Source: an uncultured Eubacteriales bacterium (GTDB lineage: Bacteria > Bacillota > Clostridia > Tissierellales > Peptoniphilaceae). Taken from it: 9,512 nucleotides of DNA. Below, in pieces: positions 1-6,410 of the stretch. The stretch is from assembly GCA_900539725.1 (NCBI GenBank), contig UQDI01000037.1, positions 1 through 9,512 on the forward strand, in the 5' to 3' direction. The notes under the pieces were generated by a model. That model did not search any database, was not told where the DNA came from, and saw only the letters and a list, made by a program, of their open reading frames with translations. The number at the start of each line of letters is the position of its first letter. Position 1 is the first letter of the stretch. A program made the translations under genes and the position numbers.

Positions 1-36
1 AACGTAAAAAGAGAGACTTAAATCAATAAGTCTCCC
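1..36 (-). terminator. Intrinsic terminator after ribU
   Basis: Read on the minus strand, an 8-bp perfect stem (GAGACTTA at 34-27 pairing with TAAGTCTC at 20-13) with a 6-nt loop is followed by TCTTTTTA at 12-5. This is the usual form of a Rho-independent terminator. It would end the ribU transcript, including the stretch between ribU and this site. On the plus strand the hairpin is followed by CCC and not by a T-run, so it acts in one direction. Confidence 0.75.
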
Positions 37-67
37 CAATATTTGACATAGAGCCATTATTATTCAT

Positions 68-226
68 TCATTTTTTAAATTTCGCATTCAATTCGCGCCT
101 GAGACTCATTCGCTTCACTTTCTCCCTCAACGTACCACTTAGTACGATGTCGGTCGGCGCTACGTTCCATTTCGTCTCATGCATCGTAGCGTAAAGGTTC
201 ACGTCCTTAAGGACGGGGTTCTTCAT
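68..226 (-). CDS. Possible 52-residue basic protein, uncertain
   Basis: An open frame of 52 codons runs from an ATG at 226-224 to a TGA at 70-68, starting 27 bases after the ribU stop and lying before the terminator, so it would be on the ribU transcript. The predicted protein starts MKNPVLKDVN and ends with a basic tail rich in Lys and Arg (LRREL, KFKK). I do not recognise the protein and see no membrane segment. Against a real gene: there is no clear AGGAGG-type site upstream, the frame is short, and the same bases hold several self-complementary arms, so it may be a structured or repeated element. In favour: the frame fills most of the gap and its base composition (74 of 159 are G or C) is unlike an AT-rich spacer. 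Confidence 0.3.
   Translation of the reverse strand: MKNPVLKDVNLYATMHETKWNVAPTDIVLSGTLREKVKRMSLRRELNAKFKK
100..215 (-). other. Cluster of self-complementary arms downstream of ribU
   Basis: On the minus strand this stretch contains CGTCC-TTAA-GGACG (215-202), a 7-bp pair CGCTACG (191-185) with CGTAGCG (164-158), a 5-bp pair CGTAC (146-142) with GTACG (135-131), and TGAGAC (179-174) complementary to GTCTCA (105-100). The last pair crosses the 7-bp pair, so all cannot form as simple nested stems. Together they suggest a folded RNA or an interspersed palindromic element, but the overlap with a possible ORF leaves this open. Confidence 0.35.
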
Positions 227-253
227 TGCTCTGTGAAATTTGACTTCTTAATT

Positions 254-898
254 CTATATTCCGCCTCTCATATAAATGATTAAAGCTATAAGAGCCATTA
301 AAATTACAAAGCTCACCATCTTAATTGTCGTCCAAGTAGCATTCTTTTCTGAGCTTACTTCTTCTGTAAGTCCAGCGCCTGCTAGCGCGCTCTTGATTGG
401 CTTATAAAGTAGTATTATAAGTGCTGCGTTAACTCCGCCTTTGATTAGGTTAAATGGTATGATAACTGGCATAAGTTTAACTACTTCTGCTCTCGGGAAG
501 CCTGTGTATATAGGTGTTACAACTAGGTTCCAAAGCGACATAACTACTGTTAGCGATAAAACTGCACACACTAGTGACAAAACTGCTCCCTTTGTAGTTC
601 TCTTCTTGTGGTAGATAGCTACCGCTATACCTGAGAATGAAAGTGTTGCGATGATGTTCATAACTGCGCCCCAAGGTCCTGACTCGGAGAAAGTTATCAT
701 CTCAACTAAAACTTCGATCACTGCTGCAACTATCGTTACTAGTGGTCCAAAGATGAAGCCTGCTGTCGTTAGCACCACGTCTTTTGGATCGTACTTAAGA
801 AATGGTAGTGAAGTGATCGGGAAGCGAATTATCGCTGTTAAAACTATTGCCATAGCGGCAACTGCTGCAATTAATGTGATTTTTTTTGCTTTTGACAT
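254..898 (-). CDS. ribU: Riboflavin ECF transporter S component RibU
   Basis: This is the membrane substrate-binding subunit that captures riboflavin and works with the shared energy-coupling module (EcfA, EcfA', EcfT), which is not encoded here. The protein has 214 residues. RibU features are the FP...LPFLKYDPKD motif at about 26-40, followed by a glycine-containing helical stretch (AGFIFGPL, 46-53), and PFNLIKGGVN at 148-157. Hydrophobic helices lie near 7-27, 40-68 (probably two), 78-97, 105-129 and 143-166. A charged linker and another helix at about 192-211 extend beyond the usual end of the family, near LLYKPIKSAL. The ATG at 896-898 is preceded by AAGGAGGG at 915-908 with a 9-base spacer. 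The FMN riboswitch directly upstream supports riboflavin as substrate and indicates repression when FMN is plentiful. Confidence 0.93.
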   Translation of the reverse strand: MSKAKKITLIAAVAAMAIVLTAIIRFPITSLPFLKYDPKDVVLTTAGFIFGPLVTIVAAVIEVLVEMITFSESGPWGAVMNIIATLSFSGIAVAIYHKKRTTKGAVLSLVCAVLSLTVVMSLWNLVVTPIYTGFPRAEVVKLMPVIIPFNLIKGGVNAALIILLYKPIKSALAGAGLTEEVSSEKNATWTTIKMVSFVILMALIALIIYMRGGI

Positions 899-940
899 AA
901 AAAAACACCCTCCTTAATGATTATTCAACTAATAACCTTT

Positions 941-1052
941 AAGATCTTTTTCCATCCTGACTATACAGTCGGCACCTGAATCTCACAGGTTCTGCAAACG
1001 CTCGCGGGCTTTACCGCCGGTTAAAAGGAATTTCACCTTACCCCAAAGTATT
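941..1052 (-). promoter_or_regulatory. FMN riboswitch (RFN element)
   Basis: The minus strand carries the conserved FMN aptamer blocks in order: GGGG..GGTGAAATTCC (about 1044-1026), ACCGGCGGTAAAGCCCGCGAG (1021-1001; central core ending in CGCGAGC), and near the 3' end GGTGCCGACTGTATAGTC followed by AGGATGG (976-951). The closing stem pairs CTTT at 1048-1045 with AAAG at 949-946. It senses FMN and controls ribU. Between the aptamer and the ribU ribosome binding site I see only a weak AT-rich hairpin (937-919) without a T-run, so control of translation initiation seems likelier than transcription termination; the expression platform itself is not resolved. Confidence 0.96.
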
Positions 1053-1064
1053 AGATGTACCTTT

Positions 1065-1093
1065 ATTATAGTCCTCTCTTAATAATTTGTCAA
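1065..1093 (-). promoter_or_regulatory. Consensus sigma-A promoter of ribU
   Basis: On the minus strand TTGACA (1093-1088) is followed after exactly 17 bases by TATAAT (1070-1065), a perfect match to the vegetative promoter consensus. Transcription would begin near 1058, just ahead of the FMN aptamer. The -35 box lies two bases past the stop codon of the preceding gene. Confidence 0.9.
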
Positions 1094-1095
1094 GG

Positions 1096-1605
1096 CTAAA
1101 TAAAAAATTCGAGGCTCATCACGGCTTTGCTCCCACTATTCACTTTATAGTAGCGAAGTTCGTGATACCAGTTTGTAAAGACTTTTAGATAAATTTCACC
1201 CATGCTTATGGCGTAGCCTGTGACTATGACCCAATGTGCGCTTTTTACTGACTCTATTAGGAGCATGGCTGTGATGTGACCCTCGTCAATGGCGCGTACC
1301 ATGTCCATGGTTTTGGGAAAATATTTTCTTTTAATATTTACGCTTGTCTTTCTATTTTTAATAATTTTTTTGAGACGCGGCTCCATAAATAGTACTGGTC
1401 CTGAACGTATATGACTATACACTTCATCAAAACTTACTTCACTAAAGCCCATCATCTTCATGATGTTGGTGGCTGTAGTAAAGGCGCAGTGATTGTTTAG
1501 GCCCGTTCCCTCGAAGTCTTCGGTAATAGAAAGTGATGCTAGGTCCACTCCCAGCATCACTTCTTTATCTACTTTATCTAGTTTTTTAATAAATCCGTAG
1601 CTCAT
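1096..1605 (-). CDS. C39/papain-like cysteine peptidase-fold protein
   Basis: A 169-residue protein with no signal peptide or membrane helix, so probably cytoplasmic. NNHCAFTTATNIMKMMG (37-53) resembles the catalytic-cysteine helix of C39-like peptidases, where Cys is followed by a helix with a conserved Asn. SAHWVIVTGY (122-131) resembles the histidine strand, and FTNWYHE (143-149) could supply the third residue, giving a candidate triad C40, H124 and N145. The usual CGP after the cysteine is replaced by CAF. The ATG overlaps the TAA of the malic enzyme fusion by one base (TAATG), which points to translational coupling and a shared transcript. I do not know a role for such a protein beside central-metabolism enzymes; processing or modifying one of the operon enzymes is only a guess. 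The fold assignment rests on motifs alone. Confidence 0.6.
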   Translation of the reverse strand: MSYGFIKKLDKVDKEVMLGVDLASLSITEDFEGTGLNNHCAFTTATNIMKMMGFSEVSFDEVYSHIRSGPVLFMEPRLKKIIKNRKTSVNIKRKYFPKTMDMVRAIDEGHITAMLLIESVKSAHWVIVTGYAISMGEIYLKVFTNWYHELRYYKVNSGSKAVMSLEFFI

Positions 1606-3821
1606 TACTCTTGATAAGCGTGGTAAACTGCTTTTGCAACGGCTTTTGGAACTCTTTCGTCGAACATATCTGGCATGATGTGATCAACTGTAAGTTCTTC
1701 GTCTGATACAAGGTCTGCGATTGCATGTGCAGCTGCGACTTTCATATCGAATGTGATTGTCTTTGCGCGTCTATCAAGTGCTCCTCTGAATATGCCTGGG
1801 AAGGCTAGGGAGTTGTTGATTTGGTTAGCAAAGTCACTTCTACCTGTTCCAACTATCTTAGCGCCGGCTTCTTTTGCTTCATCTGGATAGATTTCTGGAA
1901 CTGGATTTGCCATAGCAAATACTATCGCGTCTTTGTTCATGGACTTAACCATGTCTTTTGTAAGTACGCCAGGAGCTGAAACGCCTATGAATACGTCGGC
2001 ACCTACCATTGCGTCCTTAAGTGTACCTTCTTGGTTATCTGGATTTGTCTTTTCGGCGATTTCTGCCTTGATCCAATTATTCTTTTCATTTCCTCTATAG
2101 ATAATGCCCTTTGAGTCGCAAACAAGGATGTTCTTAACGCCTAGGTTAAGCATCATATAGGCGATGGCAATGCCTGCTGCGCCACTACCATTGATAACGA
2201 CTTTAAGGTCTGCGTAATCTTTTTTAATAAGTTTGCATGCGTTGATAAGTGCAGCTGTTACGACGATGGCTGTGCCATATTGATCGTCATGAAATACTGG
2301 TATATCAAGCATCTCATCTAGTTTTCTCTCTATCTCAAAGCATCTAGGCGCACTGATATCTTCAAGGTTAATGCCGCCAAAGCCTGGAGCGATGTTTTTA
2401 ACTGTATTAACGATTTCGTCAACGTCTTGTGTATCAAGCATGATAGGGAAAGCGTCAACATTACCAAACTTCTTGAATAGTATGGACTTTCCTTCCATAA
2501 CTGGCATGCCTGCCTTTGCCCCGATATTGCCAAGGCCAAGAACTGCTGAACCGTCTGTAACTACAGCGATAAGGTTACCCTTTGCAGTGTATTTGTATTG
2601 TAGCTCTGGGTCATCGTGTATAAGCTTGCAAGGCTCTGCAACGCCTGGTGTGTAGGCAAGTGCAAGGTCATGTGCGTTGTTTACCTCAACCTTTGGAACT
2701 ACTTCTAATTTACCTCTTTTTTCTTCGTGAAACTTCAGTGCTTCTTCTTTGTAAGCCATGTCATCCTCTCCTTTTAAATAATTATTGATAATATTTGCCG
2801 CTCTATCCAGTGACTCAGAGTCATATGTAAGGTCTATCATCCTAGTAAAGCCTTGCTCGATGAAAGAGGCTTTTTCCTCTTCTGCGTCGAGCGCCAGACC
2901 GATAATCTCTTTGTCATACTCTTTCGCCTTGTTCAAAACAAGGGCCCTAAAACTTTCCTTCCTAAGCTTTAAGGACAGATAGTCGTCAACTAGTATTATT
3001 ATATCACTTTTTTGAGCAATATTGTCAAAATTAAAATATTTTTCTAAAAAATCTCCTAAATCCACTACTTTTGCGTTCAAAAACTTAACTAGGCTAAGCA
3101 TGGAGCCGCCGCCTGCACCAGCCGCTTCAACGCTTTTGACCTTGAAGCCAAAATGGTTTTGCAAAAGGTACTGAAAATTCTCCATATTGCGCTCAAAAAT
3201 CTCAAGGATCAGATTGTCCTTGATGAGCCTGTTCTGATAAGTAGTGCCTCTGTAGCCGATGAAGCGCGTCTTTGAGTACTTCAAAACGCTAAAGTCAACG
3301 CCGTCCACAAGCGCGTCAAGCTCAGTCGTATCAAAGCTCTTTATCTTGTAAATATCCCTCGTCTCAGTCACTTCTTCGTCTAGGACGTTGTAAAACTTCA
3401 CGCCCATAGCACGCAAAAAGCCTATGGCAGCGTCATTGACACCGCTTCCGCCTATGCTTATGGTGATCTTCTTCTCGCCACGCTCAATCAGTTTCTTAAC
3501 GAGAGCGCCTGCCAAGTAGCTCGTCGAGCTTAAGTCGCCTTTAACCTTGTATTCAACAACGTTTGAGAAGGATACAAGCACATGCTCATCGAATCTCAGG
3601 TACTTAAGATCGTGTTCTTCGCCGACTTCGTCCAGTACCCTAGCCGTCTCTACCGTGAATAAATCAAGGTCCTCAGTCGCCTCGTAAATGTTGCCGTAGC
3701 CGTCTGGAAGCGCGTATATATCTACGTCGGCATCTATTTTCCCTTCTATCGCCTTAAGTAGCTCCAAGGACGAAATCCCCGAAATAAAGGAGCCGGCGAT
3801 GAGTGCGACCTTCTTAGACAA
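1605..3821 (-). CDS. Glycerate kinase-like domain fused to malic enzyme
   Basis: One uninterrupted frame of 738 residues. Residues 1-350 resemble type I glycerate kinase (Gly_kinase family), mainly in ISIGGSGVND (121-130), LRAMGVKFY (136-144) and AAGAGGGSMLSLVKFLNAK (233-251). Several family active-site loops are changed: SFISG for DSFKG near 11-15, and no ADGGEGT or TGEGR loop. Residues 355-738 form a full short-type malic enzyme (malate to pyruvate and CO2 with reduction of NAD(P)): catalytic Tyr390 in LALAYTPGV and Lys445 in MEGKSILFKKF, metal ligands E487/D488 in NLEDISAPR and D513 in HDDQYGTA, the nucleotide loop GSGAAG (545-550) and FANQINNSLAFPG. The start is TTG at 3821, eight bases inside the end of the dehydrogenase gene, with AGGAG at 3837-3833; a TAA in the same frame at 3830-3828 excludes an earlier start. 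An internal ATG with a good ribosome binding site precedes the malic part. Confidence 0.9.
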   Translation of the reverse strand: MSKKVALIAGSFISGISSLELLKAIEGKIDADVDIYALPDGYGNIYEATEDLDLFTVETARVLDEVGEEHDLKYLRFDEHVLVSFSNVVEYKVKGDLSSTSYLAGALVKKLIERGEKKITISIGGSGVNDAAIGFLRAMGVKFYNVLDEEVTETRDIYKIKSFDTTELDALVDGVDFSVLKYSKTRFIGYRGTTYQNRLIKDNLILEIFERNMENFQYLLQNHFGFKVKSVEAAGAGGGSMLSLVKFLNAKVVDLGDFLEKYFNFDNIAQKSDIIILVDDYLSLKLRKESFRALVLNKAKEYDKEIIGLALDAEEEKASFIEQGFTRMIDLTYDSESLDRAANIINNYLKGEDDMAYKEEALKFHEEKRGKLEVVPKVEVNNAHDLALAYTPGVAEPCKLIHDDPELQYKYTAKGNLIAVVTDGSAVLGLGNIGAKAGMPVMEGKSILFKKFGNVDAFPIMLDTQDVDEIVNTVKNIAPGFGGINLEDISAPRCFEIERKLDEMLDIPVFHDDQYGTAIVVTAALINACKLIKKDYADLKVVINGSGAAGIAIAYMMLNLGVKNILVCDSKGIIYRGNEKNNWIKAEIAEKTNPDNQEGTLKDAMVGADVFIGVSAPGVLTKDMVKSMNKDAIVFAMANPVPEIYPDEAKEAGAKIVGTGRSDFANQINNSLAFPGIFRGALDRRAKTITFDMKVAAAHAIADLVSDEELTVDHIMPDMFDERVPKAVAKAVYHAYQE
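2757..2775 (-). promoter_or_regulatory. Internal ribosome binding site and ATG for malic enzyme
   Basis: Within the fusion frame, AAGGAG at 2773-2768 stands eight bases before an ATG at 2759-2757 (Met355 of the fusion). These bases also encode the KGEDD linker. Translation from here would give a stand-alone 384-residue malic enzyme, the normal length for the short bacterial type, beginning MAYKEEALKF as such enzymes commonly do. Thus the two halves may be made separately, together, or both. Confidence 0.65.
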
Positions 3822-4758
3822 TTCTATTTAAGCTCCTGCCATCGATATAGGCTTTGATATTATCATAAATCACTTTGTAAAGCCTTTGTCTTGCTTCAAG
3901 TGACGCCCAAGCGATGTGTGGCGTGAAAGCCGCATTTTCAAGGGCATATAGCTTATTATCCTTAGTCATAGGTTCAGGCGCAGAAACGTCTGAAGCGTAG
4001 AAAGCGACCTTGCCATTCTTAAGCGCGTCAGCTAAATCAGCCTCGTTAATAAGGCCGCCACGTGCTGTGTTTATGATGATGGCTGTGTTCTTCATAAGCG
4101 CAAGGCTATCTTTATTAATAATTTCTTTTGAATCCGCGTTCATTGGCGCGTGTAGACTAACTATGTCCGCTTCTCTGAAGAAGTCTTCGTAGTCACGGAA
4201 GAAGTCCCCGTCGGCATGATGACCCGCTACCTTTAAGGCGATGACCTTCATGCCAAGAGCCCTATAAGCATCGGCAACTTTTTGGCCGATGTCGCCATAG
4301 CCCACTATGCCAGCTGTTTTGCCAGCAAGCTCGTGAATAGTGCCTAGGAAGAAATTAAAGTCGCGGCTGTTCACCCATTCTCCATTACGAACATTTTTTG
4401 CATAACTATAGACATCGTTAGTCGCATTAAGTAGGTGAGCAAGCGTTAGCTGTACAACTGAATAAGTCGAGTAGCTAGGAACGTTCGCAAGGCCGATGCC
4501 AAGCTCCTTAAGCGCATTTAGATCGATGTTGTCGAAGCCAGTCGCAGCCTCGGCGATGAACTTCACCTTAGTGCCCTCAAGCTCAGCTTTGCCAAGCTTT
4601 ACCTTGTTTGTGATCACGATGTCCGCATCCTTTATTCTTTCTTTTATATCAGATGGATTAGTTCTGTCATATGTAATAAATTCGCCAAGCTCCTTGAACA
4701 TAGAAGTGTCAATGTCGCCCGGATTTGAATTGTACATGTCTAAGAAAACTATCTTCAT
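3814..4758 (-). CDS. hprA: D-glycerate dehydrogenase / hydroxypyruvate reductase
   Basis: A 314-residue cytoplasmic D-isomer-specific 2-hydroxyacid dehydrogenase that would interconvert hydroxypyruvate (or glyoxylate) and D-glycerate (or glycolate) with NAD(P)H. Family marks: the ATGFDNID region (72-79), the nucleotide-binding loop GYGDIG (153-158), and catalytic Arg233 in NTARGG, Glu262 in APEP and His281 in PHIAWAS. The ending HIAWASLEARQRL is typical of the glycerate dehydrogenase subgroup and not of lactate or phosphoglycerate dehydrogenases. I chose the ATG at 4758-4756 because GAGGTGAT lies just before it (4770-4763) and the protein then begins at the first strand, MKIVFLDM; a TTG ten codons earlier has no comparable support. 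It overlaps the next gene by eight bases, so the two are probably coupled. A glycerate-kinase-like domain next door fits a glycerate pathway. Exact substrate is inferred. Confidence 0.85.
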   Translation of the reverse strand: MKIVFLDMYNSNPGDIDTSMFKELGEFITYDRTNPSDIKERIKDADIVITNKVKLGKAELEGTKVKFIAEAATGFDNIDLNALKELGIGLANVPSYSTYSVVQLTLAHLLNATNDVYSYAKNVRNGEWVNSRDFNFFLGTIHELAGKTAGIVGYGDIGQKVADAYRALGMKVIALKVAGHHADGDFFRDYEDFFREADIVSLHAPMNADSKEIINKDSLALMKNTAIIINTARGGLINEADLADALKNGKVAFYASDVSAPEPMTKDNKLYALENAAFTPHIAWASLEARQRLYKVIYDNIKAYIDGRSLNRIV

Positions 4759-4797
4759 AAATATCACCTCTAATGTATAGCTACCCAAAGGGAAGTG

Positions 4798-4825
4798 ATT
4801 TTAAACGGTGGGGTGGGTTTGTAAA
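4798..4825 (-). promoter_or_regulatory. Probable promoter of the hprA operon
   Basis: On the minus strand TTTACA (4825-4820) is followed after 16 bases by TAAAAT (4803-4798). Transcription would start near 4791, giving a leader of about 33 bases with the GAGGTG ribosome binding site. It is the best match I found between the upstream terminator and the gene, but it is not a perfect consensus. Confidence 0.45.
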
Positions 4826-4843
4826 AGCAAGATCAAAACCTTG

Positions 4844-4858
4844 TAAGCTCAAAGCTTA
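4844..4858. repeat. Short inverted repeat upstream of the hprA promoter
   Basis: TAAGCT and AGCTTA form a perfect 6-bp inverted repeat with a CAA centre, about 19 bases upstream of the proposed -35. The size suits a dimeric regulator site, but nothing else identifies it and chance occurrence is quite possible. Confidence 0.2.
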
Positions 4859-4943
4859 AATATTACTGATAATGTAACTCGGATTAGAATGGAAACATTT
4901 GTAAAAAAATAAATTAAATAATAATTCTAAGTGCTTTGTGTTT

Positions 4944-4984
4944 GAAAAAAATCAGACCATAACTTACTTATTATGGTCTTTTTA
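4944..4984 (-). terminator. Terminator after the two-component/ABC operon
   Basis: AGACCATAA (4954-4962) and TTATGGTCT (4971-4979) form a 9-bp stem with an 8-nt loop. On the minus strand it is followed by GATTTTTTTC, and it lies about 60 bases past the stop codon of the histidine kinase gene. On the plus strand TTTTTATA follows, so it may work in both directions. It separates the resistance cassette from the hprA operon. Confidence 0.8.
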
Positions 4985-5039
4985 TATAAATCAAATATAA
5001 TAAAATAAAGAAATTTGATATTATAGTAATATTCTCTAT

Positions 5040-6410
5040 TTATTTCTTTACAGGTAGTAATATGCTTACTTTGGCACCGCTTTCATCAGTTCTGTTTTCT
5101 AAAACAAGACTTCCTCCGTGCATATCAATAATTTGTTCGGCAACAAATAATCCGATACCATAGTTTTCTTTTGAATGCCTACTTTTGTCTCCTTGATAGA
5201 ATTGATCTGTAGCATATAATAGGTCTTCATCTGTAAATCCATGTCCTTGATCTAATATTGATATTTCAAGCTTATCAGCTTTGGAAGATATAATTAACTT
5301 AATAGTTGAGTTTTTAGGACTTTGCTCCTCGGCATTACTTAAAATATTTAGAAAGGCTCGTTCAAAATTTTTCAAATCTACTATTAAAACATTATTCTCA
5401 TAGTTAATATCTTCTAAAAGATTTAACTTATAAGTTGATGTGAATTCTTTAGCTAGTTTTTCAATGTGTCCTACAAATTCTTTTGTCTTAATTTCATTAA
5501 AATTTAATTCATTTGCTTGGTTAGATTTATTAACAAGCATTAAGGTTTCAATATATTTACCGATACGGTTTGTGTTTTTTCTAATATAATTTAGATATGT
5601 TTGCTGTTCTTCTGTTAGGTTTGTTTCTCCTAATAATTCTGAGTTTCCTTTTATAATTGAAAGAGGAGTTTTTATATCATGGCTTAATGCTGAAATCTGA
5701 TTTCTTTTTTTCTCTTCCTCTCTCCAATTTGTTCTTAAAGATTCACTTAATCCTAACTTTATTTTTTCTAAACTTTCTAATATGACATTAAATTCCTGAA
5801 CATTTGACTTTTTAACTTTGAAGTCTAGGTTTTGTTTTCCAATTTCTTCCGAAGCTTCTAGCAAAGGATTTAATTCTCTTGATATTTTCTTTGCCCAAAT
5901 TAATGTGATAGTAATAATACTAATAAAACAAAATATTATCAGTAAAGATAGTAATAAAATATTTATTTGTGGTAGATTTTTTTGCATCCAAGGGTTTCTG
6001 TAAAAAGGTTTTAGGTCATAAGCTACAAGTACATATCCATCTGATCTATGTATTTCCATAAAAGATAAGTTGGAATTAGAATTACCAGAGCCCTTATGAT
6101 AGTTAAAGGATATATCTTGGATATTCTTATTCATATTTGTTTCTATAACTTTTTCGTCTTTTGATAGAAATAGATAAGATGTATTATCTGGAAGCAATGA
6201 TTTTTCGAAATTTTTTGAAGTGGCAATATCTGTTCTTTTTTCAAGAATTAAATTCTCAGTATAGTTCGCAGGAAATATCCACTTAAATTGGTAAGAAGCA
6301 GATATAAAAGCTATTATTAATCCAACAGAGATTACTAGTCCTAGTGCAATACTTAACAAATATTTAAAAAGTATATATTTAAGAGATTGACCTTTTGATA
6401 TTAATTCCAT
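5040..6410 (-). CDS. Sensor histidine kinase of the resistance cassette
   Basis: A 456-residue membrane sensor kinase. A first membrane helix lies at about 11-38 and a second at 149-173, enclosing an extracytoplasmic domain of about 110 residues that probably senses the antimicrobial peptide or its effect on the envelope. A HAMP-like linker follows (about 174-225), then the H-box with phosphorylated His244 in ALSHDIKTPLS, the N-box NILSNAEEQSP (355-365), G1 DQGHG (387-391), and G2 YGIGL (417-421). All catalytic motifs are intact. The ATG overlaps the end of the response-regulator gene by ten bases; the ribosome binding site is weak (GGGGG a little far upstream), so coupling to the regulator gene is likely. 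It is the last gene of the operon. The type resembles NisK/SpaK/CprK-like kinases that control lantibiotic protection transporters; the ligand cannot be read from sequence. Confidence 0.92.
   Translation of the reverse strand: MELISKGQSLKYILFKYLLSIALGLVISVGLIIAFISASYQFKWIFPANYTENLILEKRTDIATSKNFEKSLLPDNTSYLFLSKDEKVIETNMNKNIQDISFNYHKGSGNSNSNLSFMEIHRSDGYVLVAYDLKPFYRNPWMQKNLPQINILLLSLLIIFCFISIITITLIWAKKISRELNPLLEASEEIGKQNLDFKVKKSNVQEFNVILESLEKIKLGLSESLRTNWREEEKKRNQISALSHDIKTPLSIIKGNSELLGETNLTEEQQTYLNYIRKNTNRIGKYIETLMLVNKSNQANELNFNEIKTKEFVGHIEKLAKEFTSTYKLNLLEDINYENNVLIVDLKNFERAFLNILSNAEEQSPKNSTIKLIISSKADKLEISILDQGHGFTDEDLLYATDQFYQGDKSRHSKENYGIGLFVAEQIIDMHGGSLVLENRTDESGAKVSILLPVKK

Noticed and set aside
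100..226. End of an IS200/IS605-type element, because of the GTCCTTAAGGAC hairpin after ribU
   Set aside because: Only a generic hairpin is present; there is no transposase or tnpB fragment that I can recognise and no defined element boundary.
477..917. Open frames on both strands overlapping ribU (477-674 minus, 651-917 plus)
   Set aside because: They lie within the ribU coding sequence in other frames, have no ribosome binding site and no recognisable protein features.
2330..2982. Open frames overlapping the malic enzyme and kinase-like domain in other frames
   Set aside because: The overlapping frame encodes clear malic enzyme motifs; these are shadows with low-complexity translations.
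4010..4780. Plus-strand open frames inside the hprA gene
   Set aside because: Serine-rich antisense translations of a well-supported dehydrogenase, with no start signals.
4759..4788. Upstream TTG start for hprA adding ten residues
   Set aside because: The ATG at 4758 has GAGGTGAT just before it and begins at the first beta strand; the extension would cover that ribosome binding site.
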